A stretch of DNA of 64,000 nt from Kuschelorhynchus macadamiae (taxonomy: Eukaryota; Arthropoda; Insecta; Coleoptera; Curculionidae), in assembly GCA_030620095.1 (NCBI GenBank), contig JAUTXW010003370.1:111001-175000 (forward strand), in the 5' to 3' direction. The position numbers and the translations under genes are program-made. Under the pieces are notes generated by a model. The model ran no database searches, was not told the DNA's origin, and worked only from the letters and a program-made list of their open reading frames with translations. Below, in pieces: positions 35,205-47,531 of this stretch. Position 1 is the first letter of the stretch, and every line of letters starts with the position of its first letter.

Positions 35205-35830
35205 CCCACTATTCGGTGCGATTCGTTAATTGAAATGAATGAACGAATGGGCCAATCAACAATTTTTATTTAATTCGTTCGCATTTCAATGCTTGACAAT
35301 ACACGAAAAAACAAAAGATTTAATGCGGACGACTGGTTCGCAGAGGTCATAGCGTACATGATTATTCGCCCAAAAGACGGAATCGCCGCGCAACGAGTCG
35401 CATGGACGTACGGAACGCTCCACACTATGCGGACGAATCAACAAATGAACGAATAAACGAATAGCGCGTAGCGGTCTTAAAGTTCAATAAACTTGTCAAT
35501 AACCAGTTATTTAAAGTTAGGGATTTCCGAGGGAATCCTTCCCAACATTTTTTTTATAGACAACACTACTCACTATTCGTTGATTCGTCGATTCGTCCGC
35601 GTAGAGGGTCCGGTTCATTCGTTCGATTCATTGCGCGGCGATCCCGGCTTTTGGGCAGATAATTAAGTAGGCTTTGACCTGGGCGAACCATTCGTCCGAA
35701 TCAAATAAATACTAAATAAAAATTGATCAACAGTATGGTTGAAATATTCGTTAATTCATTGATTCGTTAATTTGTTCATTCATATGAATTAATAAATCAA
35801 ATGAAAGAATCGAACCGATAGTGAGCAGCG
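35205..35830. repeat. Foldback element rich in ATTCGTT motifs
   Basis: Two inverted halves are visible. The left half contains ATTATTCGCCCAAAAGACGG and CGCCGCGCAACGAG (35360-35398). The right half contains the inverse TTGCGCGGCGAT and GGCTTTTGGGCAGATAATT (35630-35665). ACTATTCG/CGAATAGC-type bases and many short ATTCGTT or AACGAAT motifs fill both. It has the architecture of a non-autonomous DNA element with subterminal repeats. It abuts a hAT transposase relic at 35825, which may be its relative. Confidence 0.6.
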
Positions 35831-36380
35831 GGTTTTAAAGAAGTTTTTATCAGTTTTAATGTCGAGAAATGTCTATCAACTTCTGCACTTGTCATTGAAA
35901 TCATAACGATAATTTGCAAAAGGACGAATGTTAACTGTGAATACGGTTTGTAAATTATTTTCAATAATGACTTTTAAATAATGCACAGCTCCTGACAATT
36001 TTCTGAAATCGGTCCTTTATAAAAAATTTCCAGTTCGGTTTTCAATATTGTTTTGGATGGATATACTGCGAAAATATTTTTAAGGAAATGGAAAATTATG
36101 TTCATACATAAAGTCAGTATGAATAAATAAAAGAGTCCCACTTAGACGACTACCTGAAAGAAAATATGTCTGTAACTTGGATTAAGATACAATCACACAC
36201 TTCTTTTGTTGTTACTATTTCGCCAATATATAGTTCTTCACTAAGCCTTTTTCTTTGAAAGTGTAAAACATCTTCAATTAATCCTAGAACGTGTTCGGTT
36301 TTTTCTCTTTCTTTATTAATACATTCCTCAAATGTTTTTATTTTCCGGCGTGTTATAATGACGATGATCGTCATTTTTAG
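35825..36380 (-). pseudogene. hAT transposase C-terminal relic
   Basis: Reading the minus strand from 36374, a 74-codon frame (KIKTFEECINKEREKTEHV, ending ILIQVTDIFSF) is followed after stops by ELEIFYKGPISENCQ (about 36000-36040). Next comes TFVLLQIIVMISMTSAEVDR (about 35865-35930) and HFSTLKLIKTSL (35835-35870). The ending matches the hAT dimerisation region, typically T.PMT.AEAER.FS.LKRIK.FLR, of the DUF4371/ZMYM-like group. The catalytic centre is not preserved. Confidence 0.65.
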
Positions 36381-36399
36381 TGTTTGTTAGAAAACATTT

Positions 36400-37630
36400 G
36401 GAATTCCAATACTTCCCCTGAAGGTATAACTTATAAAATACATTAATAATATAAGCGCAACTCTAAGGGTTTTTATCTAATATATTTTTTACGATTTTCA
36501 TGTGTAAGTAACGATAGTCTGAAACGAAACGTACTGAGTGATTGCGTATAATATTTTAACTCTATTAGGTTTTTATTTTCAGTTAAAAAAAAAATTAAGG
36601 AACGTTGTATAGTTAAATTTATAGCTTAGAATGTTTTATATTTGTCTGGTGTATATCTCGGTCCGAATGGAGACTGCCTCCATTTGAAAATGCCAAATGC
36701 CGTTCTATTCAGAGCAACAGTAGTGAACAGATACCCGGAATGAAAATATATAGCATTTTACATAGAAGATTGAAAATCAACACTACATAAGAATCTGTTT
36801 TGATTTATTTTTATTAGATGTGATTCTTGTAACGTAAAAATAATAAAAATATACAATTAACGATGTTCTTGTGAGAATTACGCTGATCCGCTGATTACAC
36901 AAATAGATTTTCATGATTAATTAGAATACTTTATACCAAAATTCCTTGACAACGAGCTGTTTTCTACTGGCAAAACGACTCACCTTGACAAAATTAACAT
37001 GATATGATTACAGCGGCAAAATTTTGTTGGACTATTTTATTTATGTCCATAGCAATTTTTAAATTGTTGAATAAATATTTTGGTATTTATTTTTCTCATA
37101 AAATATTCATCACAAAAACAACTCCAGAAAAAACTTTGTAGCGAACATTTTTGGGTTGATGCTTTTTGGCAGTTTCACTCATGACATCATTTTTATCAAA
37201 ACCGATTTTGTTTAAAAATGTCATTCACAAAGTCGACTTGCAACAAATTTTTGTAACAATAAAAAAAATACCTCTTTTATTTTCCATATGCGCAGCGTCC
37301 CTGTAGCAACGGCAAAGTTCCTGAAGTAGTGATTTGTTGGGTCTTTCATAAAAGATAGTAAAGTTCATTCTTAAGTGCAGTAAGTGCAAAAGGCTAACAA
37401 AATTGATAAAAATTTGAGGAATGCTTCAAATTTAAATCTGAAAATTCTTTAAAAAATAATTTAAAATTTTTAGAATTGACTATTACTCTTTATTAATCGT
37501 TTTTTCTTCTAGTTTTTAGCTTTAAGATAATTAAAAATTACCCTCCTATTACAAAGTTCAACAACAAGCTTTTAATGTTAATATTATATCGTCGGTTAAC
37601 AAATTAGGAATAGTTTTTCTAATTTTTATA
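36400..37630. other. No recognised gene (presumed intron)
   Basis: AT-rich; only short chance frames were seen on both strands. Confidence 0.5.
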
Positions 37631-37639
37631 CCACGAGAG

Positions 37640-37760
37640 AAACGAGGGAGACGAGAAGGTCTCTCTCGTCTTGTGGCGTCTCGGCAAGACGAGAGGGCAC
37701 TATTCTCTTGTATCACGAGAGAAGACGAAAGAAGGCCTTCTATGGTCTCGCGGCATCACT
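37640..37760. repeat. CGAGA-rich short repeat cluster
   Basis: Multiple CGAGAG, ACGAGA and CTCTCGT motifs on both strands, including the inverted pair ACGAGAAGGTCTCTCTCGT. It is sharply richer in G and C than its neighbours. Confidence 0.6.
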
Positions 37761-38265
37761 AATATCAACACGTAATGTTCAGTGTTTATGATCTCTTTAT
37801 TAGAAGTGTTGCTCAATTCTGGTGAGAATTTTTTGTGAAAAGATCTTTTTTATAAAAAAAAAACACAGCCATTGCCTTAACGTAATGAATGCATGCGCAT
37901 ACGCTTACACAAAACTTAAAAAACCTAAATAATCATTTTGGATGAGTGTAGATATTTATCACATTAAAAACTTCAGATGGATTTCTTGGCATTCACGAAG
38001 ACAAGGAAATGCATCTTTCTAATCTGTTCTAATCTGTTTCAGTGCACATAGAAAATCAGACTTATAAATATTGGTTACATCTGTCGAACGTCAAAGAGTA
38101 ACGAAAATTACTAAAATAGTTATGACTATTGTAAACGAGTGGTAATTAACATAGTAGGCATCAAAGCTTTCGTTATTATAAGAAAATTATTTGCTAGTTC
38201 GTCTAGGAATGTTTTGTAAATAGTTTACGAATAAGACTAACATTTGCGTTAAACTATGGTTCTAA

Positions 38266-38430
38266 CCCAGATAAAACCAGACCACCTGCGAAAGTTGCCG
38301 TATCGCCTGTGATGCATGCAACGGCGAACAAAGCAGTGGGGAGCCGAGCGGCAGGCCGCTTGGCAACAAGTACGGGGACCGATGGTTATAAAGTTTCACG
38401 GCCGTCTCGGTAAGTGTCTTCCAACTGCCG
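38266..38430. other. GC- and CpG-rich island
   Basis: About 160 bp with many CG dinucleotides (GCCGAGCGGCAGGCCGCTTG, TTTCACGGCCGTCTCGGTAA) in an otherwise AT-rich region. It lies just upstream of the THAP-like frame at 38492. It could be the 5' region of that decayed element or an old promoter. No coding call. Confidence 0.4.
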
Positions 38431-38491
38431 TATAGTACGGGTGTTTTTGTCAGAGTTTGGATGTCTTTAATTTGTTTGTATTTGTAATTAT

Positions 38492-38677
38492 GTGAGAATG
38501 CAAAAAAAATATTTAACCGTGTGTACAATATCATTATACCTACGTATAGAGACGTTTTACTCTGCTAAAGCGAAAATACCTGGTTATAAGTGTCTTTACT
38601 TGTTATGTTCTAACAAAGATAGTGACATTAGTGGAGGAAAGACTTTATTCAGGTGTTCAAAAAATCATCAAAAGTAA
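38492..38677 (+). pseudogene. THAP-like zinc-finger start, decayed
   Basis: The 61-codon frame contains IPGYKCLYLLCSNKDSD followed by TLFRCSKNH. This matches the start of a THAP domain (MPGYKC...C.N....FFRFPKN), where the two Cys are the first zinc ligands. The residue aligned with the family's initiator Met is Ile (codon ATA at about 38578), so the expected start is lost. The frame ends where AAA|gtaaat could be a donor, and the second half with C..H ligands is not seen. THAP domains occur in P-element-type transposases and in host proteins; which applies here is unclear. Confidence 0.4.
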
Positions 38678-39367
38678 ATATATCTAAATGCATATCATAG
38701 ATTTAACCAAGTAATCTTGATTTTGTTGTTAATAAGTCCCAATAAATATTTTAAAGCAATAGCGTGGCTTGAGGCTGCTGGAAGAGTAGAGTAGAGGCAA
38801 AATCGGCTGAGGGGAAGGCGTTGAAACGGAGGGTTAATTGGTAATAAATAAGGATTTTTTTGGCAATGATCCTGAATTATGTCCTTTCATGGGTCTTTGG
38901 TTATATAGATTTTAATAATAAGACCTCTTTGATACTTCTGTCGGAAGTAAGAGGTTAGGGGAAAAAAAGAAAAGAGGATGAAAATTAAGAAGTTGAAAAA
39001 TTGGGTAATATATCATTTTATGGGTTACCGGATATACAGATCCCAAATTAAGAACGTATTTGATATTGAATAGTAACTTTAATAATGTTGGGGTAGAAAG
39101 GGAGGGTTGATATTTACCCTCTCCTAAAAGACTGCAATGTAAGGCACAAACTAGGACGTTTTTCCGTTTTTATTATGGACGTTATTTCACTGTTGTTACA
39201 ACTGTTATCTCTTTTATAATATACAGTGGTTTAATTTAGATTTAAGGTTTTTTGAGAAATGATATATGATTTCTAAGATTACTAATTTTTATTTACTAAT
39301 GCCATAAACATTTGCTCGTAATGTAAACAGCTTTTTAATAAGTATATCCGTCAGTATTTTTGTAAAT

Positions 39368-39915
39368 CAGTAATAATATACTTCAAACATAAAACAATCT
39401 CGTTATAATATACCTCCGATTTTTAACAAATATGCGAATCTGTGCTATTTCTCTATAATTTTGAGAGGTTTTTTTATCGTTAATTAATGATCTGACAAAA
39501 CCAGCTCCAGATTTGTTTACGATCGACTGTGCTTTTGTAAGAAAACCAGCCATAACCTAAAGGATTACTTACTCGTCTAGTCTCAACATACCACATTATA
39601 TTTAATGATGTTAATTATTAAATCTGCGTAGTCCCCTTAAAGTCAAACATGGTAGAGTTCAGGAAACAGTTTGGTTTAATAAAGCAAAAAATATTACCGC
39701 AATACAATGTACACCGAGTAAAGTAAATTAGTTTCCTGATTGCTTACTTGGAAACAAATCGGACTTGAAATTCTCTATTTTAAAATGAAATTTAAAACAA
39801 TTTCCCCATTTGCCATGAACTGTTTAGTGCTACCTACGAAGGATTCAATCCTAAACACAATGATATAGCATACTTTCTTATATTCGCAAAACGGTTACTA
39901 TAAAAAAAACTCTAC
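39368..39915 (+). repeat. Divergent direct duplication, unit 1
   Basis: CAGTAATAATATACTTC at the start, TTAATTAATGATCTGACAAA and TGTGCTTTTGTAAGAAAA inside, GGATTCAATC..TAAACACAAT near the end. All recur in order at 40199-40785 (offset about 831). I see no protein; it could be a non-coding repeat or regulatory sequence. Confidence 0.85.
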
Positions 39916-40198
39916 AACTACAGTACGTCCTTACTTCGATAATGGACAATGACAACCGTTTTCTGTTTAAAGCTATCAAATAATAAATAAGAATAAACAG
40001 CAATCGGAACTTGAGATGATCGGAACATGCAACATGAGTGTACTACATATCACTGAACCAACAACCTAGTGAACTTCTTTTCTTTATCAAAGATATTCTC
40101 GAAATGTACTAATCTCAGGTTCTGTTTTTAATCTGAAATACTAATCTTCCTTATCATGACTTCACTCATTCTCGTTTCATAAAAATGTCTGTTTTATT

Positions 40199-40785
40199 CA
40201 GTAATAATATACTTCGAACACATAAATTATCGCTATACCACTAATACCAGAGATACGCGAATCTGTACTATTCCCTTATACTTTTGGGAAGTATTTTTAT
40301 CCTTAATTAATGATCTGACAAAACCAGCCCCAGATTTATTTACGACTGGCTGTGCTTTTGTAAGAAAAGCAGCCATAAACTAAAGGATTACTTCTTCGCC
40401 TAGTCTCAAAATATAAATTATTTTCTGATGTTAATTATTATTGCTGCTAAATCTTCGTAGGCCTCTTTAAGGCAAACATGGTAGAGCTCAGGAAACCGTT
40501 TGGCTTAAGAAAGCAAAAATATTACTTCAATATAAGTACACAGAGTAAAGAAAATCATAGTTTCCTGATTGCTTACATACAAATATACCATACTAGAAAT
40601 TCTTTATTGCCTCTATGTTAAAATGAAATTTAAGGTCCCTTCGCCTTTTGCCATGAACTGTTTACTGCTCACAAGCATATAAAGGAACAAACAAGGCTCT
40701 AAAATCCCGTACGAAGGATTCAATGCTAAACACAATGATATATCATGACTTATATTAGCAACATGTTTACTATAAAATACTTTAC
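40199..40785 (+). repeat. Divergent direct duplication, unit 2
   Basis: Second copy of 39368-39915 with substitutions and several small indels. Roughly 80-85% of bases match by eye. Confidence 0.85.
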
Positions 40786-41304
40786 TTCCCTTTTACGTGG
40801 GAGCAAAAAACAGCAAAAGGATGATAGTTGCAGCAACTTGTGCGATGACTCGATACTGGTTAGGTAAATTAAAATTTCCGTACTCAAAAAATTTATTATT
40901 TTTAATACGCTTTTGTTTTTGTCAAATGGGCTGAGAAATATGTGTAAAGTATAAACAGAATGGTTAGTTTATAACGAAATAAAAATTACAACGCACTAAA
41001 AGATTAACTAATACAAATTAATGAAACTAGTAAATAGGACATTTTTTTAATTATATGGGTTTTTGTTTGAAGCTGCAGATTTCTCAAAAAAATAAATATT
41101 TTTTAGCTCTAAGTATACAGGCTTTTCACTGATGTGTTAAATATAACTGTAATTGTATTAATAAAAAAATAAATACGCTTATATGCACGTATAAAATCAA
41201 ACGTTTCGTTGCGGTATACAAAAATATACATTTTCGAAAGTAAATACATATTTAAATAAAACAAAAATAGACAAAGGAGTAGAACTGGTTTGGGTTTCTA
41301 GTCA

Positions 41305-41450
41305 CTGTGGACACCGAACATTAACAAGACAAGAAAGGGCACAGGTCGTCGGAACTTTTATGTTATGCTTAGAATAACGCGCCGACGAATCCGAGAAATT
41401 CTTACAGCTGTGCAGGTGCCCATGCTTTTACGAGGTCGATGCAAACCTCT
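41305..41450 (+). pseudogene. Possible RNase H remnant of a retroelement
   Basis: A frame reads VELVWVSSHCGHR at about 41311-41350, close to the WVPGHCG.GNE.AD motif of LINE-encoded RNase H. Stops follow within 25 codons. The LQLCRCPCFYE stretch near 41402 could be the following Cys-rich tail. Weak evidence. Confidence 0.3.
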
Positions 41451-41639
41451 AGTGATTAAAAAGAATAAACGTTCACTTACCGGGGTGATTTAAAAACGAG
41501 TTTAAAAATATCCATAATCGATATTTTAACCTATTTTGCTTTATAAGTATTAAAAGAAAAACGGGGAAAACGTCAAGTTGTTTAATTAATAAATCTTAAT
41601 ATAATTATAAAAAGTACTGTTTGTAAATATTAAGTAAAA

Positions 41640-42240
41640 AAGGAAATTAATTGTTGAAAATTTTAATCCAAGATGGCGAAACAAAATGGCGGCTTAATAA
41701 AGTATTTAAATATTCAACCTAAAAAACTAATTGTGGTATAGAGATAAACTAGTAAATCTGTGGTACTAACTCAAGATGGCGGAACAAGATTACAAAAAAT
41801 ATTTGTAATCGTGAAAAAAATCACCTTCACAGGTTTTACATATTTTCAGGTTTTAGTGTCAATTCAGTCAGTTTATCAATTCCGTCGGTCCGTCTGTCAA
41901 TTTGTCTGTCGGTCTGCTAGTTCGCAATATAGCTTAAAAGCGACTCACCAGATTAACTTCCATTTTAGGTAAAAATTAAGAGTTCTATGGGGATGGCCTG
42001 GTAATATTATGGGAAAAATCCAATATGCCGGACTTGTGAAACATGACGTAACAAAATGCTGGTGTCTGTCAATGTAAAAAGTACTTACTGAATTAATTTT
42101 TAATTATGCCGAAAGATTAAGTGTGGCATAGGTAGAAACTAGTAAAATATTGGTAGGTATCCAATGATGGAAAATTGGCACCCAATAAAAATGTTTAAAA
42201 GATAGTACTGACTATTATACTGAACTAAATTGAGCCACTC
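41640..42240 (+). repeat. AAGATGGCGG-type interspersed repeat
   Basis: Contains CAAGATGGCGAAACAAAATG, TCAAGATGGCGGAACAAGAT and CCGTCGGTCCGTCTGTCAAT modules, as at 24755-25640. Confidence 0.65.
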
Positions 42241-42869
42241 CTCACTATTCCTAATAAAAAAAAAGATTCATAACGTGGGAAGTTCCGGCTAAAGAAAATT
42301 TACCGATTTTTTCATAGAGAGCCAGTAATGTAAACACTACAGCATTGTCGTCCGTACTTGAAAGATTTATATAGTCGCATGCAAACACTTTTAAAGAACT
42401 ATTTTTTGTCATTATTGGTACATAGATATTTTTATATTCTTAGATCATATCAGCAGTTACAATAACCAAAACTTTATTAATATCTTGGATATATTTTGCA
42501 CCTTCAACCTCATTAAGATATTTTTTAGTAAATAATTTCTTAAATGCTTTACAAAATTGTATTAGTGTTGGATTTCTCGAATTTTCGCCACAATTTCCTA
42601 TAAGGACAAAAAAAATCAAGGCAATCCTGATTAAGGTTTCTTGTTAAAAGAAATGAATAATTTTTGCGTTTTAAAGTTACCCATAAAGATAGAACGGAGT
42701 TATTTATAATTTTCCAGCCATTTACCAAGCATAAAACACTAAGAAAATTGGTAAATGCTTATTTTAATTTTTAAAAAATAAAAAATCAGTTAAACGCCAG
42801 GCGCCGGCAAATATGAAGACAATTGGCATATATTAATGTTTGGTGGTATATTTCAATACTTTATTATAC

Positions 42870-43095
42870 GACAGGCAACCGGTTTACGCATCTCGCCCGG
42901 CAGCGATTCCAGGGATCGAAAAAGCATAGCATCCGATATTCGAGTGAGATGGGTATAATAAGGGGAGGAGCTTCGAGTGTTCCTTCTTGTCTTGTTGATG
43001 TTCGGTGCTGTGGAATACCAGGTAGAGTAGCCGCAACTAAAGAAGAAGCCACCGTGTCATCACTCACGCGATTGCACTGGTGCTGGTAGACATTA
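42870..43095. other. GC-rich segment, unidentified
   Basis: About 220 bp near 50% G+C, open on both strands (88 codons plus, 67 codons minus). The minus strand reads SDDTVASSLVAATLPGIPQ and the plus strand GIIRGGASSVPSCLVDV. Neither is recognised. It is bounded by AT-rich sequence and is probably an old repeat or element end. Confidence 0.3.
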
Positions 43096-44030
43096 ATGTG
43101 GGATATACCATTTTAAAAAATGGGTTTTAGGTTTGTATTTGTTCAACCCAACGTATTTTTATTTAGTTACTTGTTTACGAGTATATATTAATTAATATTA
43201 AGTTGCATATTATAACAAAAATTTTAATATTATTGAATTTTTAAGGTGGGTAAAAACCGAAGACAAAAGGAAAGCACTTAGTTACTACAACTTAGCGTTA
43301 TATTAGGCTAAAAAGAATAGAAAACCTATGTACACTCCAGTCACACATAACCCAAAGGTTGGAGTGATGGAAGTGATAAGGAGCTTAAAAAACCAATTGC
43401 GAAGGGGCGTCGACTAGTTATTGTCCATGCTGGTGGAGAATTAGACTTTGTGCCCAATGGTTTACTTATTTTTAAGTCAGGTAGGTACATATTATTATGC
43501 ATTTGCTTGTTCTCATCGGAGAGGTGAGAGACCAACAGTGCAGAGTTTTATAAAGGCTGATATTACGTCGTATTTAGGATGTACATCAATAGTCTAACGT
43601 CAGTCAGCTAGTTTTGCTTACAAATGGCGTGGGCGCAGCTCCAGAGTTGCCAAAAAACATTAATGTTTCAAATGGTTTATAAAATTTGAAAAATTGTCTG
43701 TAGATAATAAGTTAGGTAACAAACTATGTGGATATAGTCAGTCAGTCCAATATTCTTGCATTTGGATTTTATATACCGTCCAACAATAAACATTTCAATT
43801 TTTAAATAGCAGCTATTTTGAAACAATTGATGTCAGTCATTTGAAACTTTGGAAGTAGATTAAGCATCGAAGGACCTTTCAAAAGAAGTTTCACAAGACT
43901 CCCCCGCCATCTTAAAACATAGATCTAACAATTTTATGTTAGAATACGGTATTTTATGCCTTACTATGGCTTTTCAAATTTCAAACCGTTTAGGATTTAG
44001 AAGGGAAGAGGGCATTAAAGAAAAGCACTG
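43096..44030. other. No recognised gene (presumed intron)
   Basis: AT-rich sequence without convincing frames. Confidence 0.5.
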
Positions 44031-44037
44031 CATTGTT

Positions 44038-44841
44038 ACAGGGTTCGGCAACGATGGGTGATGGAATATTACAGCTTTATTTGAAGATTTTTTCCAATAC
44101 GGATGTGGTGCAGACACAAAAAGAGCACATTTTAAAATATTTGAAATTATACAGGGTGGGTCAAAAAAAGTTACAAACCAAAATTTCAAACATTTCTTGC
44201 ATTATGCCTAAACTCAACTGTTTTTCAATTATTGGCGTTATGAATCGTTTGAAAATGAGCATATTTGACCCTTTGAATGGTTGCAATATATTAACGACAT
44301 AAGCAAAGCAAAAAGGTTTGCACTTCCCTATCTTAGTTTTAGATATATTAAATCGGAAGTTACCATATTTGACTCTTAGTTATCAGATGTGAGAGTTTCG
44401 GTTAAACCGCAAATTAACCGGAAGTTAATGTATATCAATAGACTATCTAAAACTAAGATAGGAAAGTGTAAACCATTTTGATCCAACCGGTCTCGTTAAG
44501 ATGTAGCATTTTATAGGCTGTAGAACCATTCAAAGAGTCAAATATACCATTTTTCAAAAGACAATAAATGGAAAACATTTGAATTTAGGGATAATGTGTA
44601 TAATACAAAAAATTCTTAAGATTGTTTGTAAAATTAACGTATGTAAAAATATGCAGGGTTTTCCATTTAAAAAATCCAATTTTTGTTTGTAAATTTTTTT
44701 TGACTAACCCTGTATAATTTCAAATATTTTTAAAATGTGTTCCTTTTGTGTCTGCACCTTATCCGTATTTGAAAATTTGGGTATATCTTCAAGTAAGGCC
44801 GTAATATTCCATCCCCCCCCACCATCGCTGCCCGACACTGT
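44038..44841. mobile_element. Foldback MITE-like element with long inverted ends
   Basis: The left end ACAGGGTTCGGCAACGATGG and the right end, read inverted, ACAGTGTCGGGCAGCGATGG begin inverted repeats of about 160 bp. These share GATGGAATATTAC, GTGCAGACACAAAA and TTTGAAATTATACAGGG. The interior is also partly inverted: TATTTGACCCTTTGAATGGT at 44263 pairs with a stretch near 44528. It is 804 bp and non-coding. No clear target duplication was resolved. Confidence 0.8.
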
Positions 44842-44977
44842 ATATTGTACACCCTAACTACGATCTAATAAAATATCAGCCTTTATAAACCTCATGCATT
44901 TTTGGTCCCTCAGCTCTCGGTCTATACCATCCCATTATTATTTTTAGTTACATAGTTTACTTAACCCATATTTAAGG

Positions 44978-45621
44978 ATCCAGAAGTGGCGACTACCACG
45001 ACGATATGAATCATGTTAACTTTATGTACTAGATGGAGAGTCAACTGATGCCAAATTTACCAGAACGTTCAGTACCCGTCGTAGATAATGCTTCTTACCA
45101 TATTGTAACCACAGAAAAGAACGTAACTAGTTCGAGCCTTAAGACAGACATGATAAAATGGTTAAAAGACAGGGGCAGCAAGTTTTCTGAATCCTTAACT
45201 AAGCCAGAACTTTACAAAATAATTTTAAATAATAAGGATAAATTTCCGAAATAGTTCATACTTGACAATATTATGGAGCAACATGGACACAGTGTACTAA
45301 GGCTTTCCCTATATCACCCAGAATTAAATCCAATTGAGAAAATTTGAGCTCAAGTAAAAAAATGGGTGGCCGCAAATAATGCAAGTTTTAACATGGCCGA
45401 AAAGTTAACACGTACTAGGTTTGACCAAATAGGTGTTGAAGAATGGGACAGATCATGTTAAGAAATATGAAAATGAGCAAATCCAAAGAAAACAATTACT
45501 GCACAATGCTTTGGATGAGGTTTGTTTCACGGTCAATACCGGATCGTCGGACGAATATGAAGAACTTTCATCTGATGCAAAAAGTGACTTAGAAGTGGAA
45601 CCTCTCTCTAATTCGCATTAA
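44978..45621 (+). pseudogene. IS630/Tc1-type DDE transposase, C-terminal part
   Basis: From SGDYHDDMNHVNF (about 44985-45025) the reading continues after a stop into 73 codons with PNLPERSVPVVDNASYH (45033-45254). Then, across frames, come LYHPELNPIEK and KKWVAANNASF, and a last frame (45433-45621) ending in an acidic Ser-rich tail. The D of VVDNASYH is the second catalytic Asp, and NPIE holds the position of the third acid. The first Asp and DNA-binding half are missing. Several frameshifts and a stop replace W of the usual IWAQVK. Dead fragment of a known insect family of Tc1-like transposases. Confidence 0.75.
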
Positions 45622-45629
45622 CATCAAGA

Positions 45630-47500
45630 AACTTTTTTAATCATAACAACATATAATATGAAAAGAATCTTTTTGGTAAAGTATGCTTCAGTATTTAATA
45701 TATTCTAAGTTTTTATTATATTGCATCAGTGCAAATGGATAAGTTAATAATTATTATATTTTTCGTTAGCCTCCCGGAATAAGAGGTCATTTTAAAAATT
45801 TTACTAAAACTAAATTAAGTTATTTGTTTATTATATTTTTCATTCAACTATATGGTACATCCTTTTCTACTTATTTCTAACAGTAAAATTAAACATGATA
45901 AGAAAATAAAGCAAAGCAATATAAAGTTAATATTAGTGTTTTCATCCGATTTTTTTGGTGTAGAAAAATGGATTTCCAGGTGGATTTATCTCTGTAGGAT
46001 CTATTACGAAATATAAATCTAAGTCTGTATTTATATAGCTTAGGGAAGAAATATTATAATCATTACCACTATTTGCGATGCAATACTGAAATAAATCTAC
46101 ATTATAGTTAGGATCAAAGAAGTCCATTTTGCAGGCCAGCTATCATTTTTCGATCCATCCTTGTCTATGCAAATATACTCTTTCTGCACCCATATAGATA
46201 TGTTGAAGTAAATTGTTTGCTGCAAAATGGCGTGTAAAATAATGAAGTTACTTGCTAGAAGGGTCATTTTAAAATGCCCAGTTGGATGAAAGAGTTAATG
46301 TTTTTTCTGAGAGAAGGAAATATTTATGCACGGGACTGCACACGTACCAGACAACTCACCCTATTAAAATGGAGGGAAAAAGAGGAGGAGGAGATGTTAG
46401 ACAAAAGAACCGCTATTAGGATAAAGAGAAGTGTGTTTTAATGAAGACAAAAATAAAGTTTTTCCAATTTTCGTTTGGAATTTTGCATACAGACAAGTCA
46501 GGTAAAGGAAATTAGCAATGGATGCATACCGATTTACTTTAAGGATAAGAAATATAGAAATTATTCCTAATCCCATTCTTGCGGTAGATCATAAAAATAA
46601 AATTTATACATAGATATATGTAAAATTTTGAAAAGGAGAAGGAGGTGTAGGTATGCTAAATAAGGGTTTGATATTTATAAATATTCAAGTGTACCCTTAA
46701 AGTTTTTGACACTATTATTAAGCGGTAGCGGTGTGAATGAGAAGTAGTATTTTCAGTTTTCGGAAAATAAATATTTTGTATACAGATCTGACCAATCCAA
46801 ACATAAATAATGTGTTTTGTGCAGAGAAACCATATATCCCCTTCCACAACCACGTTAAATTTCGAAGGTCAATATTCTGAGGACTTAGGACCTGGATTTA
46901 TTCTGTATGGACTAGGACCAGATGAAAATAAAATAAGAATTAATTCATAAGAAGATCATTTGGATTTAATAATATTAATATAAAAATTAGATTTTGGTTT
47001 CCCAAACTTAGTGCCTAAAATCTGAAGGAACGAAATTTAAGAGATTCAGAACTTTGGGTTAAACGAGTACAAGCAAAAATTATACCGTGTAATAAAATAC
47101 TTCGTAACAATATTTTGCATATAGGTACTAAACGTCGAATTCAAACAATTTTAGGATATCTTAAAACAATTAACTAACTACTCTAAGCACACCTGTTGGT
47201 TTAGGGTTGAGAAATAGTAGAATTAAAAAACCAACCGTAGTGTGTGAAAATCTAATTTCTTGTTTTGAAGAGAGAGTAAGAACTGCTGTTATAATTAACT
47301 TTTTTAACTCAATTTTTTGAAATGAATGTTTTCTTTTATTTCAAAAAAGAAAAATATTAAGGGCATATTAAAAAAAAATCCGATAATAACAGTAAATACA
47401 ACTTTTTGCGAGAATTTATTAAAAAAACTTGTGCTAACGAATACATTATTGATATAAAATATTTTATTACTAAAAATACCATACTTGACAGGAGGGAGGA
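45630..47500. other. No recognised gene (presumed intron)
   Basis: AT-rich. A minus-strand frame of 61 codons (45942-46127, DFFDPNYNVDLFQYCIANSG) and one of 65 codons (46656-46853) are unidentified and may be chance. Confidence 0.4.
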
Positions 47501-47531
47501 TGTACAAAGCTTGCCTTATGAACATGTTTGT

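Noticed and set aside
38262..38534. Minus-strand 90-codon frame over the GC-rich island
   Set aside because: No motif is recognised, and the opposite strand leads into a THAP-like frame; likely chance in CpG-rich sequence.
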